Shown here: positions 1 through 13,400 of the stretch, piece after piece
Position numbering within the stretch: the stretch's first letter is position 1
Layout of the letters: each line of letters opens with the position of its first letter
Assembly: GCA_023653785.1 (NCBI GenBank)
Contig: JAMKCH010057902.1
Location: 248,001-312,000 of the forward strand
Source of the DNA: Ophioderma brevispina
Lineage: Eukaryota > Echinodermata > Ophiuroidea > Amphilepidida > Ophiodermatidae
DNA length: 64,000 nt
Direction of reading: 5' to 3'
Notes under the pieces: generated by a model
The model's input: only the letters and a program-made list of their open reading frames with translations
Databases searched by the model: none
What the model was told of the DNA's origin: nothing
Translations under genes and position numbers: made by a program

Positions 1-99
1 ATACCCTACTTGGATTTTCTCCATTTTTTCAAATAGAAAAAAAATATTTTATAAGGTTTAAATGCTATATGAAATTCAAGAATTTCAAAAAATTGCATT

Positions 100-399
100 T
101 TAAGGTGCAATGAGAGATTTTGAGGCACCCAAATATTGTGTCATAATAGTAATTTCATATAGATTACATACTCAATAGATTTCTTACCTTGTATTGGCTA
201 CAGAAATGTCTTAAAAGAGCAAAAAATGTGATTTGATTTGCTTATATTTCAATGTAAAACAAAGGCTGATTTTCGTATTTGCTCCTATATGAAATTTGAA
301 ATTTGGAATTTTTTTATGGAAAGCTTTACATCGGGCAAAAATTAGTACTTTCGATTTTTTTGGACATCTGATATGTGAAATCTCTCGTTGCACCTTTAA
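100..399. mobile_element. TTAA-flanked MITE, 'GGTGCAA' family, about 300 bp
   Basis: TTAA at 100-103 and 396-399 flanks inverted ends reading GGTGCAATGAGAGATTT on the left and AAATCTCTCGTTGCACC on the right. The interior is AT-rich and non-coding. A second copy, interrupted by another element, lies at 19126-19831. TTAA target duplications are typical of the piggyBac superfamily. The transposase source is unknown. Confidence 0.75.
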
Positions 400-460
400 G
401 GAAATGTCAGAATTTCAAAAAAAAAATCATTTAGGTTTTTATATTTTGGTTTGGGTTTTG

Positions 461-516
461 TCCAGAACTTAGTGCATTTTTCTCACTCAGTGCATTGGCT
501 GATGACAAACACTCTG
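461..516 (-). repeat. Short fragment of the tRNA-derived SINE
   Basis: The stretch CTTAGTGCATTTTTCTCACT and the following CAGTGCATTGG repeats the end segment of the SINE copies at 16616-16866 and 56299-56560. No tRNA-like part is present here. Confidence 0.55.
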
Positions 517-3500
517 TAATTTGGGATAGACACTCACCACCACGTTTGACAAGTATTTTAAAAGAAAACTTGAGGCGGGAGGAAAATACTATGGACCACA
601 TACTGTCTCTGTTCTTAGACCTTGACTCACATCCCCACAAACACTGTTGTGTTGCACAGCTAATGATAGGTATTTGGTGGAAATCAGTAGAAATTAGTGG
701 CAAAAATCTCCTTCATGGAGTAAGATGGAAAAAGGTCTTGCTCTTGGTCGTAATTCGTGCAACCAAACTGAGTAAAAATCACATCTCCCAAACCGAATGA
801 TAATAATATTAATAAAAATATAATGAGGTGACCTTGGTACAAAAGTACAATAATCTTGCCCAAATCAATAGTGTTCTATATGAGTACCTAGAGTCCAAGA
901 AATAAATTGAATTTACTATTTGATAAAACATAGTTTAATTGAATTCTTACTGCTAGTTTAAGGTAGAGATGAAATCATGTTTTTACTTGCAAATTTATCA
1001 TAAAGTGCCAACACCCTAGGAATTAGGGCTCTCGTCAGGCGGCTGAAGTGGCGCACTCATAGTTAGCTTATTTTGTAATTTTATTTACTTTGAGGTATCC
1101 ATTCCTTGGCAAACTCAGCGTTTTCGGTACAAAACAGTGTACTTCTAACAAGAGAATGGAATTTCAAATATCATGAATTCAATACCGTTTCATTTATTCA
1201 TCTTGTGGTATCTACTTCTTAACAAGTCTGAAATGTTTTCGTCTTTAAAAAAATCTCTGTGATAGCGTCACAGCAGATATCACCTGATGTATGATTTTGT
1301 AATTAAAAAAAAATTAAATTGATCTTGGTAAAGCTGTCATATAAAACTAAATATAGTAAAAAATATGTTGTAATTATCATTGTAATTCTTACTGAGGGGG
1401 AATCCCCATATACTGATAAAAATATAATTCTTTTCCATAATTTGTATACCGATAAGTTTTAGAATAGGGTGGGTTCCTTTGATCTTCTATAGGGCGAAAG
1501 GAGCAAACAACGTTATCCATTTGCAGTTAACACGTTCATAAAATCCAATTGAGATTAATTATTTGCTGGAAATGTGATACATTATTTCTTTTTGACTGAT
1601 CTCTGTACGACTTTTTATTCCAAATTCAAAATATCATGACGTGTTTCATCTCGTGCGATGATCATTAATAAATTTTTCAGTACCTAATCTCTGTCAGCAT
1701 CAAAATCAATGATTCAAGCTTAAAGGGTGTAGTGAGAATTTTGTATTGGATCAAAATGGATACGAGGACTAATCCTGGGCGTGGGATTTATGCGTTAAGT
1801 GTTTCGAAATGAATAAACGATGAAATATTTAAAATTCTTGTGGAAATGTTACTTAAGATAAGGACATTGATGCTTCCCTCTAGAAACACCGGAAATTGGG
1901 TAGAAGTTATTTAAACTTTAAAGAGCCATACATATTCATGGACAACCATGCACAGTGCGCACTTAAAGTAAATGCGAGGGAGTCTGAGCTAAGTACATGA
2001 AGTGTTGAGAGCCATTCATAAAAATAATCTTCAAGATTGGACACATAAAATATGCATATCATTCATTATTGACTAGAGTGCTCCAGGAGGGATAGTTTAT
2101 TGGAGGAAAAATAGTCAAGATGGTGTTAAGCCCTATTTGGTCAATCACATTCTGGCCAATTTGGGTCCAGCCTAAGGGGGGTTGCGTCTTATAAAAAGCG
2201 ACAGCCGTTCAGTGCAGGGATTGTTTTTCTAAGAGAGGGTGTGATAAAATGCCATACATGGTAAATGAGGGTCTTTAAATGGCAATCTGTGCAAATTATG
2301 GTGCATGCGTTAGGGCATGGAGGTACGGAAAAGTATTTCAGAACGTACATGGTAACGTCTACTTGTCTTCACGTTGAACATTAACAAACTTAAAATTAGT
2401 TTATATTACTGATGATACATGGGTTGCAGAAACCAGTACTGCTGCCATTGCCCCCCCCCCCCCTCCTCCAGGTAAAAACTGGCAGGGTGCATGATGTCAG
2501 TATAAATACATTATGCCCAATTTACTGAGGCAGGATGTATCGAAACAAGTGAGTCTTTCATCGGATGAGACACTACCTCTCCTATTAAACATGACTGTAT
2601 TCCTGCCTGCCTACCTGCCACTCCTTTGGACTTGTCGTAGGCCCTGTGTAGTAATGGAAACCTATTTCACATGTAGCATTTAGAAATCGGAAGTATGGTA
2701 CTGGTCTAAACTTACCATGCTTTTCAAGTGTACATCCTCTTGCAGGGTGGAGTTTTTCCTGATGTTTATCTTAGCAATGTTTGTCCCTTGTTAGGATCTT
2801 TCTCTACTATCATACTTATTAGGCTAACATATTAAAACTATTAGACTACAACTGTGCTTAATGTTGGGTTTAGTACTCCTAACATGATAGCGGTGTTGCC
2901 TTAAACAGAATAATAACATTCATTATCATTCAAGGTTTATATTACTGAATTTAAGTAACTTAGGAAATAATAAACACTTTGTTTTCTAACAACAAAAGTT
3001 GGCAGTGATTAGTCATTCTTTATTTAAAACTTTTTGCCCATGGTGTTTATCAAGCTTTTTTTTTATTACACGGTGTAGATGCTGGACCATAGCTGATATC
3101 ATTATATAGTTGTATGTAATAGAAGTAACTATTAAAAATAGGGATACTGAGAGATGTACAATTGCTGTTGTAATTTAAAAGAAAAAAGGAGTTTGTCAGG
3201 AGTCGTAATTGAATGCTACAACATGAATTACAATGCCGAGTTTTTGTAAATGTGTTATACTGCACAATGCAAAACACCACCATGCATGCATCTCCTTTTT
3301 CACAGTAAGGAAAAAAAAATAAAATTAACACCTACTCTTCAAAATTTATCATGTCAGTATCAGTTTTCTTCCAGGATTGCCAACACTCATGCATATTCAA
3401 AACTATGAGAGTGGTGCTACTGGACTATATATATAACCCTGCCATAGCTCACTGTCCCTAGTAACATAGTCACGCGTAGATCAGAATCTCCGTCCCTCGA

Positions 3501-5241
3501 AATGAAGATTTTGAAAGACCCCTAGAACTATTATACGCAACCCTCGCAACACCCAGTGAACCACCTGCCTCGAATGCCGTAATACACACTGTCAACCCAG
3601 CGATTCGTCTGGTCCCAAGGAGCGCTTTAATATCAAATCATTTTGATATGTATGTGAAATGAACAAAATTCAGTTTTGATATTCTTGTTTCTGTTTCATG
3701 TTGTAACATGTCTGTCCGCCATTGTTTTATTGAATACATCTGTGCGTCGTTGGAAATAAACTTACGACATACTTGCAATAAAAGAAATTAATCTTGCTCT
3801 CCTACTCTGGCCAGCATTCTCCTTTTTTGCATTATTTCTGATGAATGCTTAAATTATGTAGAGCATTTCCAGGTTAACTTTTCGAGAGAGGTAAAAATGC
3901 TTTTGTCCAAGTAACAACGCTCGATTAATCGTTGTCGTTCTTTCCTAATCACCTCGTCTGATCTATGTAGGCAATATGTATTGCACTGCATTACTTACCA
4001 TTTAAGAAAGTGATAACCCAAGACTTAGCCCATTAGTACTTATACCAAGACAATAGTTAATAAATGCTCAGGAATTTAACATGTTCTGAACTTAAGACAA
4101 ATGTCATAAAAGTTTCTGAACTTAAGATGACTCTCTTGTTTTAGCATAACGAGCTTATTTTAGCGGTGCCCAAGACAAGTTTGTATGTTAATTAAATTAG
4201 CTCTGCAGATGTCACCGCAGTAAAGACAAATTACAACCCTCTTGATTGGAAAACAAAAAAAGAAATATTACATCGTGTCACTGGGTGAGGTTAATTGCAC
4301 ACAGTTTTGCAGAACTCTCCAATAAAATGACAGGAAATCTTTACTTGGGTCTCATCCCGAAACCAATTCACTTTGCCACAAAAGTGTATCAAATTGAGGT
4401 AGCAAACGATTTGCGTACGCCTTGTAATGTTTGCTTGGGATGAATGGCATTTGTACTGGTCGCAGGCATTCAACATGGTGAGGTCTTTTTACTTTTGAAT
4501 GGCCCATAGGTTTTTGCTCACAATATTCTGCTGCATAAAGGCAACAGTTCAATCCCGACAACGGGAATTGGAAAGACGAAACCTTTACGAAACTTGAACA
4601 TTCTACCCTGCTTGTGTACACAGAGCACACATTCATTCACAACATACATCCATTCATATTTTTGTTTCAAACATTGCTAGGCTTGGTGGGTTCATTTGTA
4701 GAAGGAAAGAAAATAACAAACTTAAGTGGGCAAAAGTACTTCAGTGGCCCCCCTGGCCAACTTGCCGAGCCAGGGCAAAGGAAATTGGAATTTGACTGTG
4801 CATTCTGGAAGGAGGGAGGGACCAGCAATCTACACTCCAAACAAAATTTCATGTGAGCCACACTTAATAATATCGTCGTTGGGGTGCATGTATTTAGATG
4901 GTCAGTGCACTGCACTAGTATTTGATGATTAACACAAAATGACGGGGTATGGCAGCACAGGCTTGTGAGGAAGGAAAGCTTTTACCTGCCAAAATCAATT
5001 TAGTTCCCAACCGATGAACAGCGTACAGGTAGCAACATCAGGGAGGAGGTAGGCAACTTGGGTGCTGACCGAAAACTACTAAGACCCACCGTAGCCAATC
5101 AGCAGCTGTTAATTGATTCACTTCAAGTGTATCTTGACGTCCCCCTTCCCAGGGTTCCCCACAACTTTTTTTTGCTCCGCTCCTCTCTTTCTTCCTCTAT
5201 ACTGTCTAGATAAAGGTGCTGATTTCGCACATGTCTTGCAG

Positions 5242-5280
5242 GTGTGGAATCTAAGTCATCATGAGTACCGCCAAGAATAG
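5242..5280 (+). other. Possible small 5' exon ending in a good splice donor
   Basis: A pyrimidine-rich stretch and TGTCTTGCAG (ending 5250 region, AG at 5240-5241 by one reading) precede a short segment that carries ATGAGTACCGCC and ends AATAG|GTGAGC. If coding, it would give Met-Ser-Thr-Ala-Lys-Asn and leave phase 2, which does not fit the phase 1 entry of the BCL11-like exon. It also lacks the MSRRKQ start typical of BCL11. It could be an untranslated exon, an exon of something else, or chance. Confidence 0.12.
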
Positions 5281-5879
5281 GTGAGCAAAAGAACGCTCCC
5301 AGTCAAAGATGATGCACACATCCGATCCATTCTTTTGTAAACTATGCGGGACCCCGATACACGATTATTTTTCTTCGACAGATTGCTCATTATGGAGAAC
5401 TTTTCAGAGGCATCTGACTGGGTGGTGAAAGAATGTAGACTGTATTAAAGGGCACCACGGAGGGAGGCCAAAGACATTCAAATTAGATTGAAATCAAATA
5501 CTTTACTCCGACGTTAATTTCACCTCAATTCACTTAAAATTGCCGAATTTAATGCCGATTTATAAAAATTGTGATATGCTTTTTTTATGCACAAACTATA
5601 AAAGAATTCCAAAACTTTTTTCGTATATACTTTGTTAAGAATTTACACTTTAGAAACAACATTTTACATAGGGCTGAAAGAACGTTACCTAAACGATCAT
5701 TAAAAAATGAAATCTTCGCCAAATACTAATAACCCACTATTTCTATGATAAAAACTGATTGGGGCCTGTTATGATAATGACATTGCCCAAAATACATTTT
5801 CATTTTTTGGGAAAAAAATGCAGGAGTATAGTAATTACAGCTGTCAGCACACAGCCCATATGAAATGATGCTCGGTTTT

Positions 5880-6260
5880 TCGTGGACAACTAGCAGTGGC
5901 AAATTGCGAATGAAGTCATCTTCCTTTATGGAAGCACTGCGGGCTAGGGTTCGCTAGGAGAGAGAACGGGGTCTTGGCGTGTTTTGCCTTGGGCGTCTGC
6001 GTCAGGACATGTTTACAAACTTTTCATTCACTGTGCATAATCCCCCACTTAACCGAGAAGGGGGGAGTGAGAGAGAGTGGGAGAGATAGAGAGCTAGCTA
6101 GAGCTGGGCCATGATATGACTGATGTTTCCCGGCAGTCCCTGCGGTACATCATTAGGAAAATTTGCATAGTAGCGCACACCTTGTTTTGGAAGAGATCGG
6201 GGCAGAACATGGGTAAGCTGTTTAAATACAAGCTCGGGATACATTGGCAGGGAATTGACT
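5880..6260. promoter_or_regulatory. Possible cis-regulatory block
   Basis: The base composition is more balanced than the surroundings. Readable motifs include TGTTTAC (6010-6016, forkhead-type) and a perfect octamer ATTTGCAT (6161-6168, POU-type). No coding frame explains the block. Function is inferred only from composition and motifs. Confidence 0.2.
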
Positions 6261-9010
6261 CCAAATCTCATTGTGACCACTAGTTTTCATAATAATACGA
6301 TTTCAGTCCAAGTTAGGCAGCCTCTAATTAGCTTCTGTGGGGTCAGGTGCAGTCTGTATTAGAAACACCTTCCAGCATTTTTTTTCTCTTGTAAGTTTGA
6401 TGAACTTGATATTTGCTTTCTTGGTCAGGGGAGAATGGGGAAGAAAGAAAGTAGACTAAGTTAACAAGAGTGAAAATTGCTCCAAGAGCTGAAACTGATG
6501 AACTTCAAACTCTATGTTAAATTGAAAACCTCTGATTTCAATCTCACAGCAATCATAAGGACCATTGCTTATAGCCCAAATCATTGTCCCTAGCCCGCCA
6601 AATGCATGTGAGATGGTTTGTAAAGACATCAAGCATGGATGATAGTTCTCAATTGTTTGCAGCTTTTCTATTTGGCAGTGCATGTAATGACCTTGGTGAT
6701 TTGAACAAGACTGGATACTTGCTTGCTTATTAGGGGGAAAAGATCTCTGACCTATAATATGGCATGTGATAGCTTGACAGATAGTACACTATCGGGGTCA
6801 GGTGTTGGGAGTCAAGAGACTTTCAATTTTATCTTGGGTGCCTTCCACAGGGACTCAAGGACTTGAATACCTGTAATGCCCAATACCTAATTCATCCTCA
6901 ATTAAAAAAGACTTGGGTGACTAACTTGCTAGAATTGTCAGTGGTATTGTCCAAAGAACACTGGCCGAAGAAACCGACCCAAAAAAAGAAGAAAAAGGAA
7001 AAGAAATGAAAAAGTAATTGGAAGACAGTCTCTGTGGGATACATTTTAGGCGCAAAATTGGGATGACATGAAGAGCTTGTAAAGAAGTCGGGGCGCATTA
7101 TAGAGAACGACTAGATGGGAGAGTGCATGGATAGGGTTGGCGCACATTTGTATGCAATGGCGCATTCAACGTAATAAACTGCACAAATTGTATTGACCAT
7201 GTAAGAAGGGGTATACCATTTATATTGGCATGCCAATGTATAACTGTTGCGCAAGGACAGGCACGTACGTGAAATACATTTTCATACGTTTAAATCCCTT
7301 CATGAGCAATTCTCCCCCCGGAATATATTTTTGAAGGGAGAAAAGGAACAAAAATAGATGCTTACATTCAGCGATACATATATCTGTCCTCACTGTCCAA
7401 TATTTTGTCTATCGATACCCACAGAGCCACTAAGGAGTCACCTAATGGGGTAATTGCCCCCCTCCCATAGCCCATAATGCACTGCTTGTTGTAACTTATA
7501 GTACGGCCAGGATAACATGTTCGTACTTGCCCAGGCAGGCGCTTCTACATACGATGTACGGATGCCTTTACATGCACGCTGTGCTAAACCAACTGTTTTG
7601 GCGCTACTTTGGACGCGTTCATTCTTGTTCACGTGATTCGAGTTTAAAGAATTTTGGCTCCAATTTGGCAACTTTTCTTCAAGTAGTGAAGAAAAAGAGA
7701 AGATTAAATTGAGGTCAATGAACGTAGTCGAGAAAACTATAAGCTTGGATATCTGGTGGAGAAGTTAATCTACAGTCGGGAGTCCTGTGGTGGGCGAAAC
7801 AAGTCGGTGAGATTCTGAAAAAAATGAATCTACACTCTTGTGACATGTAGTGGCTCATACATGGGCATAGTGGAAGCTGGTCAGAGTACCTTCAAAGATT
7901 ATCATAGAATAAATATGCCTTGGTTTGAGATTTGTTATTGACATTGGGAATATCTTTGAACATATCTTTGAAATGAGATGACTGGCATGAGCCTCAGTGT
8001 CCACAGCATAGAAGTAATGTTTACCAAAGTTGAGTGGATAAAAATGCCTGAGATTTTTCCTGCGGTTCAAATCACAAGTGGTGGGTCAGAATTAGAAAAA
8101 CAAGGTGTTGTTAATGTCAACGATATTTTCCATCCAGTGACCATTTTGATTACATTATGGCACATGGAGGGCTGTTTTGTTTCTTGTAATTGTCTTTCTT
8201 GCAAATGCTTTTTGAATGGTTGATAGCATCCAATAAAGATAACAAAGGACTCCTTCTTAAAATAGAAAAAAGCTTTCATCTCCGGTAGTTCTTGGAGAGC
8301 ACTTTCCACTCCAAATACTATTACTTTTAAGATTCTTGAGATAGATTTTAAGAATCTTTAGATTGATTTCTGTTGTTGAAAAAGATGAGGTGTATTAATC
8401 GCAAGTCAAACATGTTCTTGCAATAAATTTTTGTACAGGTAGTCATTAGTGCGTTATTTTATTTTGTTTTCGTTTCATTCGATTTCATTTACCGTGCTAT
8501 ATTGAAGTGGACAATTGCAATGCGATATCAGTTTTACAATACAAACAAACCCTCCCAAAATGGATAGCATGTAGTTGTGCCTAAGATATCAAAGTGGGGT
8601 TAAACTGTTTTTTTTTTTTAAAACCTGTTCAGGAGAGGCATGAAATCAAATAAAGTCGTTCACAAGATTCGCCCAAAATTACCAGAGCAAACTCTGTGTT
8701 TGCCCTCTCCCCACAAGGGGCATCAAAATCAATACCTGCCGTGAGGTGGAAAGGGAAACAGGATTTGCCATAAATGTGTCCATTTTGGGATAGGATAATG
8801 AAATCATATTGACATAATTACAGTGTTTTACGTCGGAATCTAGGAGAAGAACATTGCCAGTGTTTCTTGTCTTAATACATTTACAATACGGTATTGACAT
8901 TGTTTATGAGAGAATGAACTGAATATTAAAAAACTTTATTAGGCATAAGTTGCAACAAAACTGAAAAGAAACAATTACTGAAGTTAAACTTGTGACTTTG
9001 TGATTGCTGT

Positions 9011-9267
9011 TTAACCCCCTGAGATCTACAGGCCAATTGAATTGGTTATACATTGAGTTATATGATGAATTTGTCCAATCAGAGACTTGGTAAGAAGAGT
9101 TATATGATGAATTTGTCCAATCAGAGACTTGGTAAGAAAAGCATAAAGGTTTGTACAGATATATAGAATGCCTGTTTGGTTTGGTTAATCAAAGCTTATA
9201 TCATGGCATGTCATGAAATAAGCCAATCAGAGATACCGTAAGAAAGGTGGTAGACCTCAGGGCTTAA
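9011..9267. mobile_element. piggyBac-like MITE, TTAACCCyCTGAG...CTCAGGG(C)TTAA, 257 bp
   Basis: The left end reads TTAACCCCCTGAGATCTAC and the right end GTAGACCTCAGGGCTTAA, so TTAA target sites flank inverted repeats with the CCC start typical of piggyBac. Inside is a 42-bp perfect tandem duplication (9055-9096 and 9097-9138) and several CCAATCAGAG-type segments. Related sequence occurs at 44630-44815 and 61140-61485. No transposase is present. Confidence 0.7.
9055..9138. repeat. Two-copy 42-bp tandem duplication inside the MITE
   Basis: The unit beginning GAGTTATATGATGAATTTG and ending GGTAAGAA occurs twice in a row, apparently identical, at 9055-9096 and 9097-9138. Confidence 0.9.
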
Positions 9268-9461
9268 ACAAATGGTTCTTTGGCATTCTCTATTCTATAG
9301 ACAAAGTATTGGGTTGGAGTTCTACTTGTTAAACCAATGGTACTTTGGCATTCTCTATTCTATAGACAAAGTATTGGGTTGGAGTTCTACCTTGTTAAAC
9401 CAATGGTACTTTGGCATTCTCTATTCTATAGACAAGTATTGGGTTGGATTTCTACCTTGTT
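9266..9461. repeat. Three-copy minisatellite, about 65-bp unit
   Basis: Units start at 9266, 9331 and 9397, each with TTTGGCATTCTCTATTCTAT and ending CTACCTTGTT or CTACTTGTT, and differ by a few substitutions and single-base indels. The array begins directly at the right TTAA of the preceding MITE. Open frames through it are a by-product of the repeat. Confidence 0.9.
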
Positions 9462-9897
9462 TTTTGAAAGTACTGACAGGCAATTAGGAAAGAGGATATT
9501 CAAAATCGGTGGCTATCACACATCTACATCAACGATTTATTTATGGCACCGATTCAGGCCTCGTTTTAGTGTTTATACTACCAATTTGCTTAATGGCACT
9601 AACTTTAATTGGCTGTGTCAGCAAGGTTGAACTTGAACAATATTGGAGACAACGGCAATCTGAGTAGTTTTAACAATAAAAGTGTTTATGAGGGATCCTC
9701 AATAAAGTACATCTCAAAAGACATTGACCTCAGAAGATGTACTTATTCTTAATTTGGATGTATTCACTGATAGTATTTAAAAGTGCATGATTGCAGCCAC
9801 TGTAGTGGCAGCATCCTTACATTCTTCACCTTTATCCTCGAGGCAATTGTCATAACTGTCACTTATTTCCGTCCATCAATATGATTGGCATTGTTGT

Positions 9898-10438
9898 CAT
9901 CACTGTTATCATCATCATCCTCATCACCATCACCATCACCACCATCACCATCAACATCACCATCACCACCATCAACATCACCATCACCACCATCAACATC
10001 ACCATCACTACCATCAACATCACTATCACCACCATCAACATCACCATCACCACCATCAACATCACCATCACCACCATCAACATCACCATCACCACCATCA
10101 CCACCATCAACATCACCATCACCACCATCACCATCGCCACCATCAACATCACCATCACCACCATCAACATCACCATCATCAACATCACCACCATCAACAT
10201 CACCACCATCAACATCAACATCACCATCACCACCACCATCAACATCACCACCATCAACATCACCATCACCACCATCACATCACCATCACCATCACCACAT
10301 CAACATCACCATCAACATCATCACCACCATCAACATCACCATCACCACCATCAACATCACCATCACCACCATCAACATCACCATCACAACCATCATCACT
10401 ACCACCACCATCAACATCATTATCATCATCATCATCAT
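9898..10438. repeat. Long CAT/CAC (ATC/ACC) microsatellite-minisatellite array
   Basis: About 540 bp of CAC and CAT triplets with regular CAA interruptions, giving a higher-order unit of about 21 bp (CATCACCATCACCACCATCAA minus one base). Three reading frames stay open as His-, Ser/Pro- or Thr/Ile-rich tracts, and one reverse frame as Met/Val. This is what triplet repeats do by default and is not evidence of a protein. Confidence 0.95.
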
Positions 10439-10448
10439 TTGGGGATAG

Positions 10449-13400
10449 AAATCCTAATTTTTTTGTCATATTTGGACGGAAACATTCTAGCATGATAATA
10501 TAAGACTTCCAACAGACCTCTTCCATTAACTCCTCATGATATGTAATGAAAAAATTGTACAAATGTAAATTTATATCAAAACGCAATAAACATACAAAAC
10601 ATATGTTGTTTCATTTTAACAGGTGATGTGTGATGTAAACTGGTGGTGGTGTGGACATGAAAACATGTCTAATATTGTATTATTGTCATAAGTGTAAATT
10701 TGTTTCTCAACAAAATCTTTAGCGTGTTGTAAAACTACACTTTCCTATTTTGACCTTTTGTCTTTCTCATTGCTGGATAAATAATAAATATCTTGTGCCT
10801 CAAGTGGACTAAGATACACCTTTGCAAGTAATATTTCAACTATGTGATTGGCATTTGTGTAATATTGGTGGCAGTGACCATTGGAAAAAAGAGGAAATTT
10901 GGCTAGTGGGATTTTTTTATACCAAGCCTAACCTAGAGCATATCAAAGATGATGGCATCTAAGTTGGCTAAAAATGGCCACTTTTACTTTCTTGAATAGC
11001 CCTGAATGTTTAGTTTAAGTCAGAGCATTCACAAGACAGGTTTGACATTCAATCTCCTTAAGCAAAAATTTAAAAAAAAAGGAAAAGAGGAAAATTAAAA
11101 AAAAGGAAACAAAAAGGAAAAGAGGTAAATTCAAGATCAATTATTTTTTTGGCTTTGCTGGTTGATGTCAAGAGCATTGTCAAGAAGTTTGAGCTCTTTG
11201 AATTCAAAGCAAAATTTAACCTATTTTGTTTACCTTAAAAAGGGATTCTTCTTGAAAATGACAACATTTTACTATGTTTAGACCCGTCTGGTAAAGGTGT
11301 CATATCTATAGGCTTGAATCAGGGGCCTACTATATGAGTTATGTCTCAACTAACATATTACACTGGAGCTACCCCCATCCTGATATACCCTATACAGCCA
11401 GTTGAGGATCCAACACGAGAAACTGCTGACATCGTCTAACTTACAAGATGTAATTGAATATTCTTCCGATATTGTTTTGTTTGCAATCTGGCCTGTTTTG
11501 TTTTCAGTATACCTAAACTAGATCTTTTAACCCATCCATCCACTCAGTATATACACCATTGCTAGCTAGCTATAGCTTTAGCTATTAAGTGACAATTCTG
11601 CCTCTTTAAATGAAGAAATACACTATTATATGCCCGAGTGGGACCAATTTGCATTATTCCTTGGCTGGAGTAGAGTGTACGTGAAATTGTATCCGGCCAG
11701 TGCCCGACTGTATCCAAGTCTAAAACTACCCACAGATATAAGTATGCACGGGATGCATACGATACCCTTCTTTTTCTAAGTATAAAGGACGGGAACACAA
11801 TAACAAATCCAGTTGTTGATAAGTGCGAACAAGTATCATCTGCCGAACCTTTTCACATTTTTAATCACTTAACCGCTTCTTACCCTCAAAATTTTCCACA
11901 TTTGTTCTTGCCATCTCAGACATGGTTTGTTGATTGTGTGTATATTGCAAACACTTTAATGTTAGAAAAATATTCCCCAGTTCTGATCAAAAGGCAAAAA
12001 GCCCATTTATCATAACTTCTCAAAAATATTGCCCAGTTAAGAGATCGGCAGTGGCAAAATCCATCAACTGCTGTGACATTTTCACGGGGGCCCGATGGCG
12101 TATTTCCCCCGTTTCAGATGCGGCAGTGCTATTCATCATGGCGGAATCCACCGTGTATGAATCAAAAAGACAGAGATTAATGTCGATGTCATATTTGTTG
12201 ATGACCAGGTTATATGGACTATTGAGATGAAAAGGGTAATTTAAGATAGGGGAGATTTATTAACAATATTATATCAGGATTCACATTAACTGGAAATGAT
12301 AAAAAATTCAGGGTTGTACGCGGAAACCGAGCGAAGTCAAACCAAGCTGAAAATGCATGGGATGGTCAAGTCAAGCTGACATGGATTGTTTCTACTCTGT
12401 TTAAAACACTAAGCTGTCTAAATGTGATGCGTTACAAACGTGGGGGTGGGCACAGCACTCAATTTAGATTTTGGAAAGGTATGTGTCACCCAGAATTGTG
12501 AGAAGGGGGTGGGGCTCTAACTATAATGACATCATTAGAGATGCAGGGTGTACAAAATAATGTCTTTATGGCACAGGATATTGAAAGGGGGGAAATTGGT
12601 TAGAGGAATGCTGTGGTTTGGATTCACAGCGTAGTGAGAAATTGTGCCTGTTTTTTCTTATTTTTCCTTAAAAAGGGGCAAATATTTAGAATGAATTAAG
12701 TGAGTCTTACTGTGGTACCTCAAGGAAGTCACTTGTCTTTGTAGGTTTCATCAAGTATGTAGAATTTGAGTCCTGCAAAAAGGGCAAAATGTGGTAATGC
12801 CATTGCTTGACACAAAGATTTGATATTGGTGTAGCTGACAAATGTATCATTGATACTTTTGACTTGTCTTATTTGCTTAGATTTAATGGATCTACAAAAT
12901 TGGCCAGAGTTTTAGAAATGTAACAAACTGAATATGATGAAAAAGACACCAGCATCCAATGAGAGGTTGAAATAAGATGACATTGATGCTTAAAAGGCGC
13001 AAGTTTGTATCTCAAAGATATCTAATCCTTGATTGGGGTACTGTTTGGACTAGTGGTGTCATGATGAACAGGATCAGGGGTCATCCCAATAGCTAGTCAA
13101 GACTGACCTGTTCTGAATGATATTTTGATTAAATTGTTTTTACACAAATTTGTGGTAAAATCTCAATTTCTCACATGTATATTTTTAAACAGATAGTGTT
13201 TTAGAGCCTCTTTTCTTATGGTATAAGAATTAAAAAACAACAGAAACCAAGATTCAATTCACGTTAGTGCTCCCCTCTACGTCAAGGTGTCAGCCATGTT
13301 GAAAAAAAAATACCCCTCATTCTGTGGCAATTGAATCAACCATCTAGTTTGATTGAACCCTCCCAAAATGGTGTCAAGTACTTTCATCTGCTTCTGAATC

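Larger units (their letters stand above)
517..9010. other. Non-coding stretch without recognised genes
   Basis: Only short, AT-biased open frames occur and none has convincing coding character. I see a poly-C run (2451-2462), scattered poly-T and poly-A tracts, and a GA-rich patch at 6060-6100. Two more balanced blocks (about 3420-3640 and 5880-6260) and the weak exon candidate at 5242 are noted separately. Confidence 0.6.

Noticed and set aside
5261..5280. ATG exon as the start of the BCL11-like gene
   Set aside because: It does not encode the MSRRKQ-type start and leaves phase 2, while the exon at 17096 needs phase 1.
9881..10495. Long open frames through the CAT/CAC array (His-, Ser/Pro- and Met/Val-rich)
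   Set aside because: Triplet repeats without stop codons keep frames open on both strands; there is no unique protein sequence.
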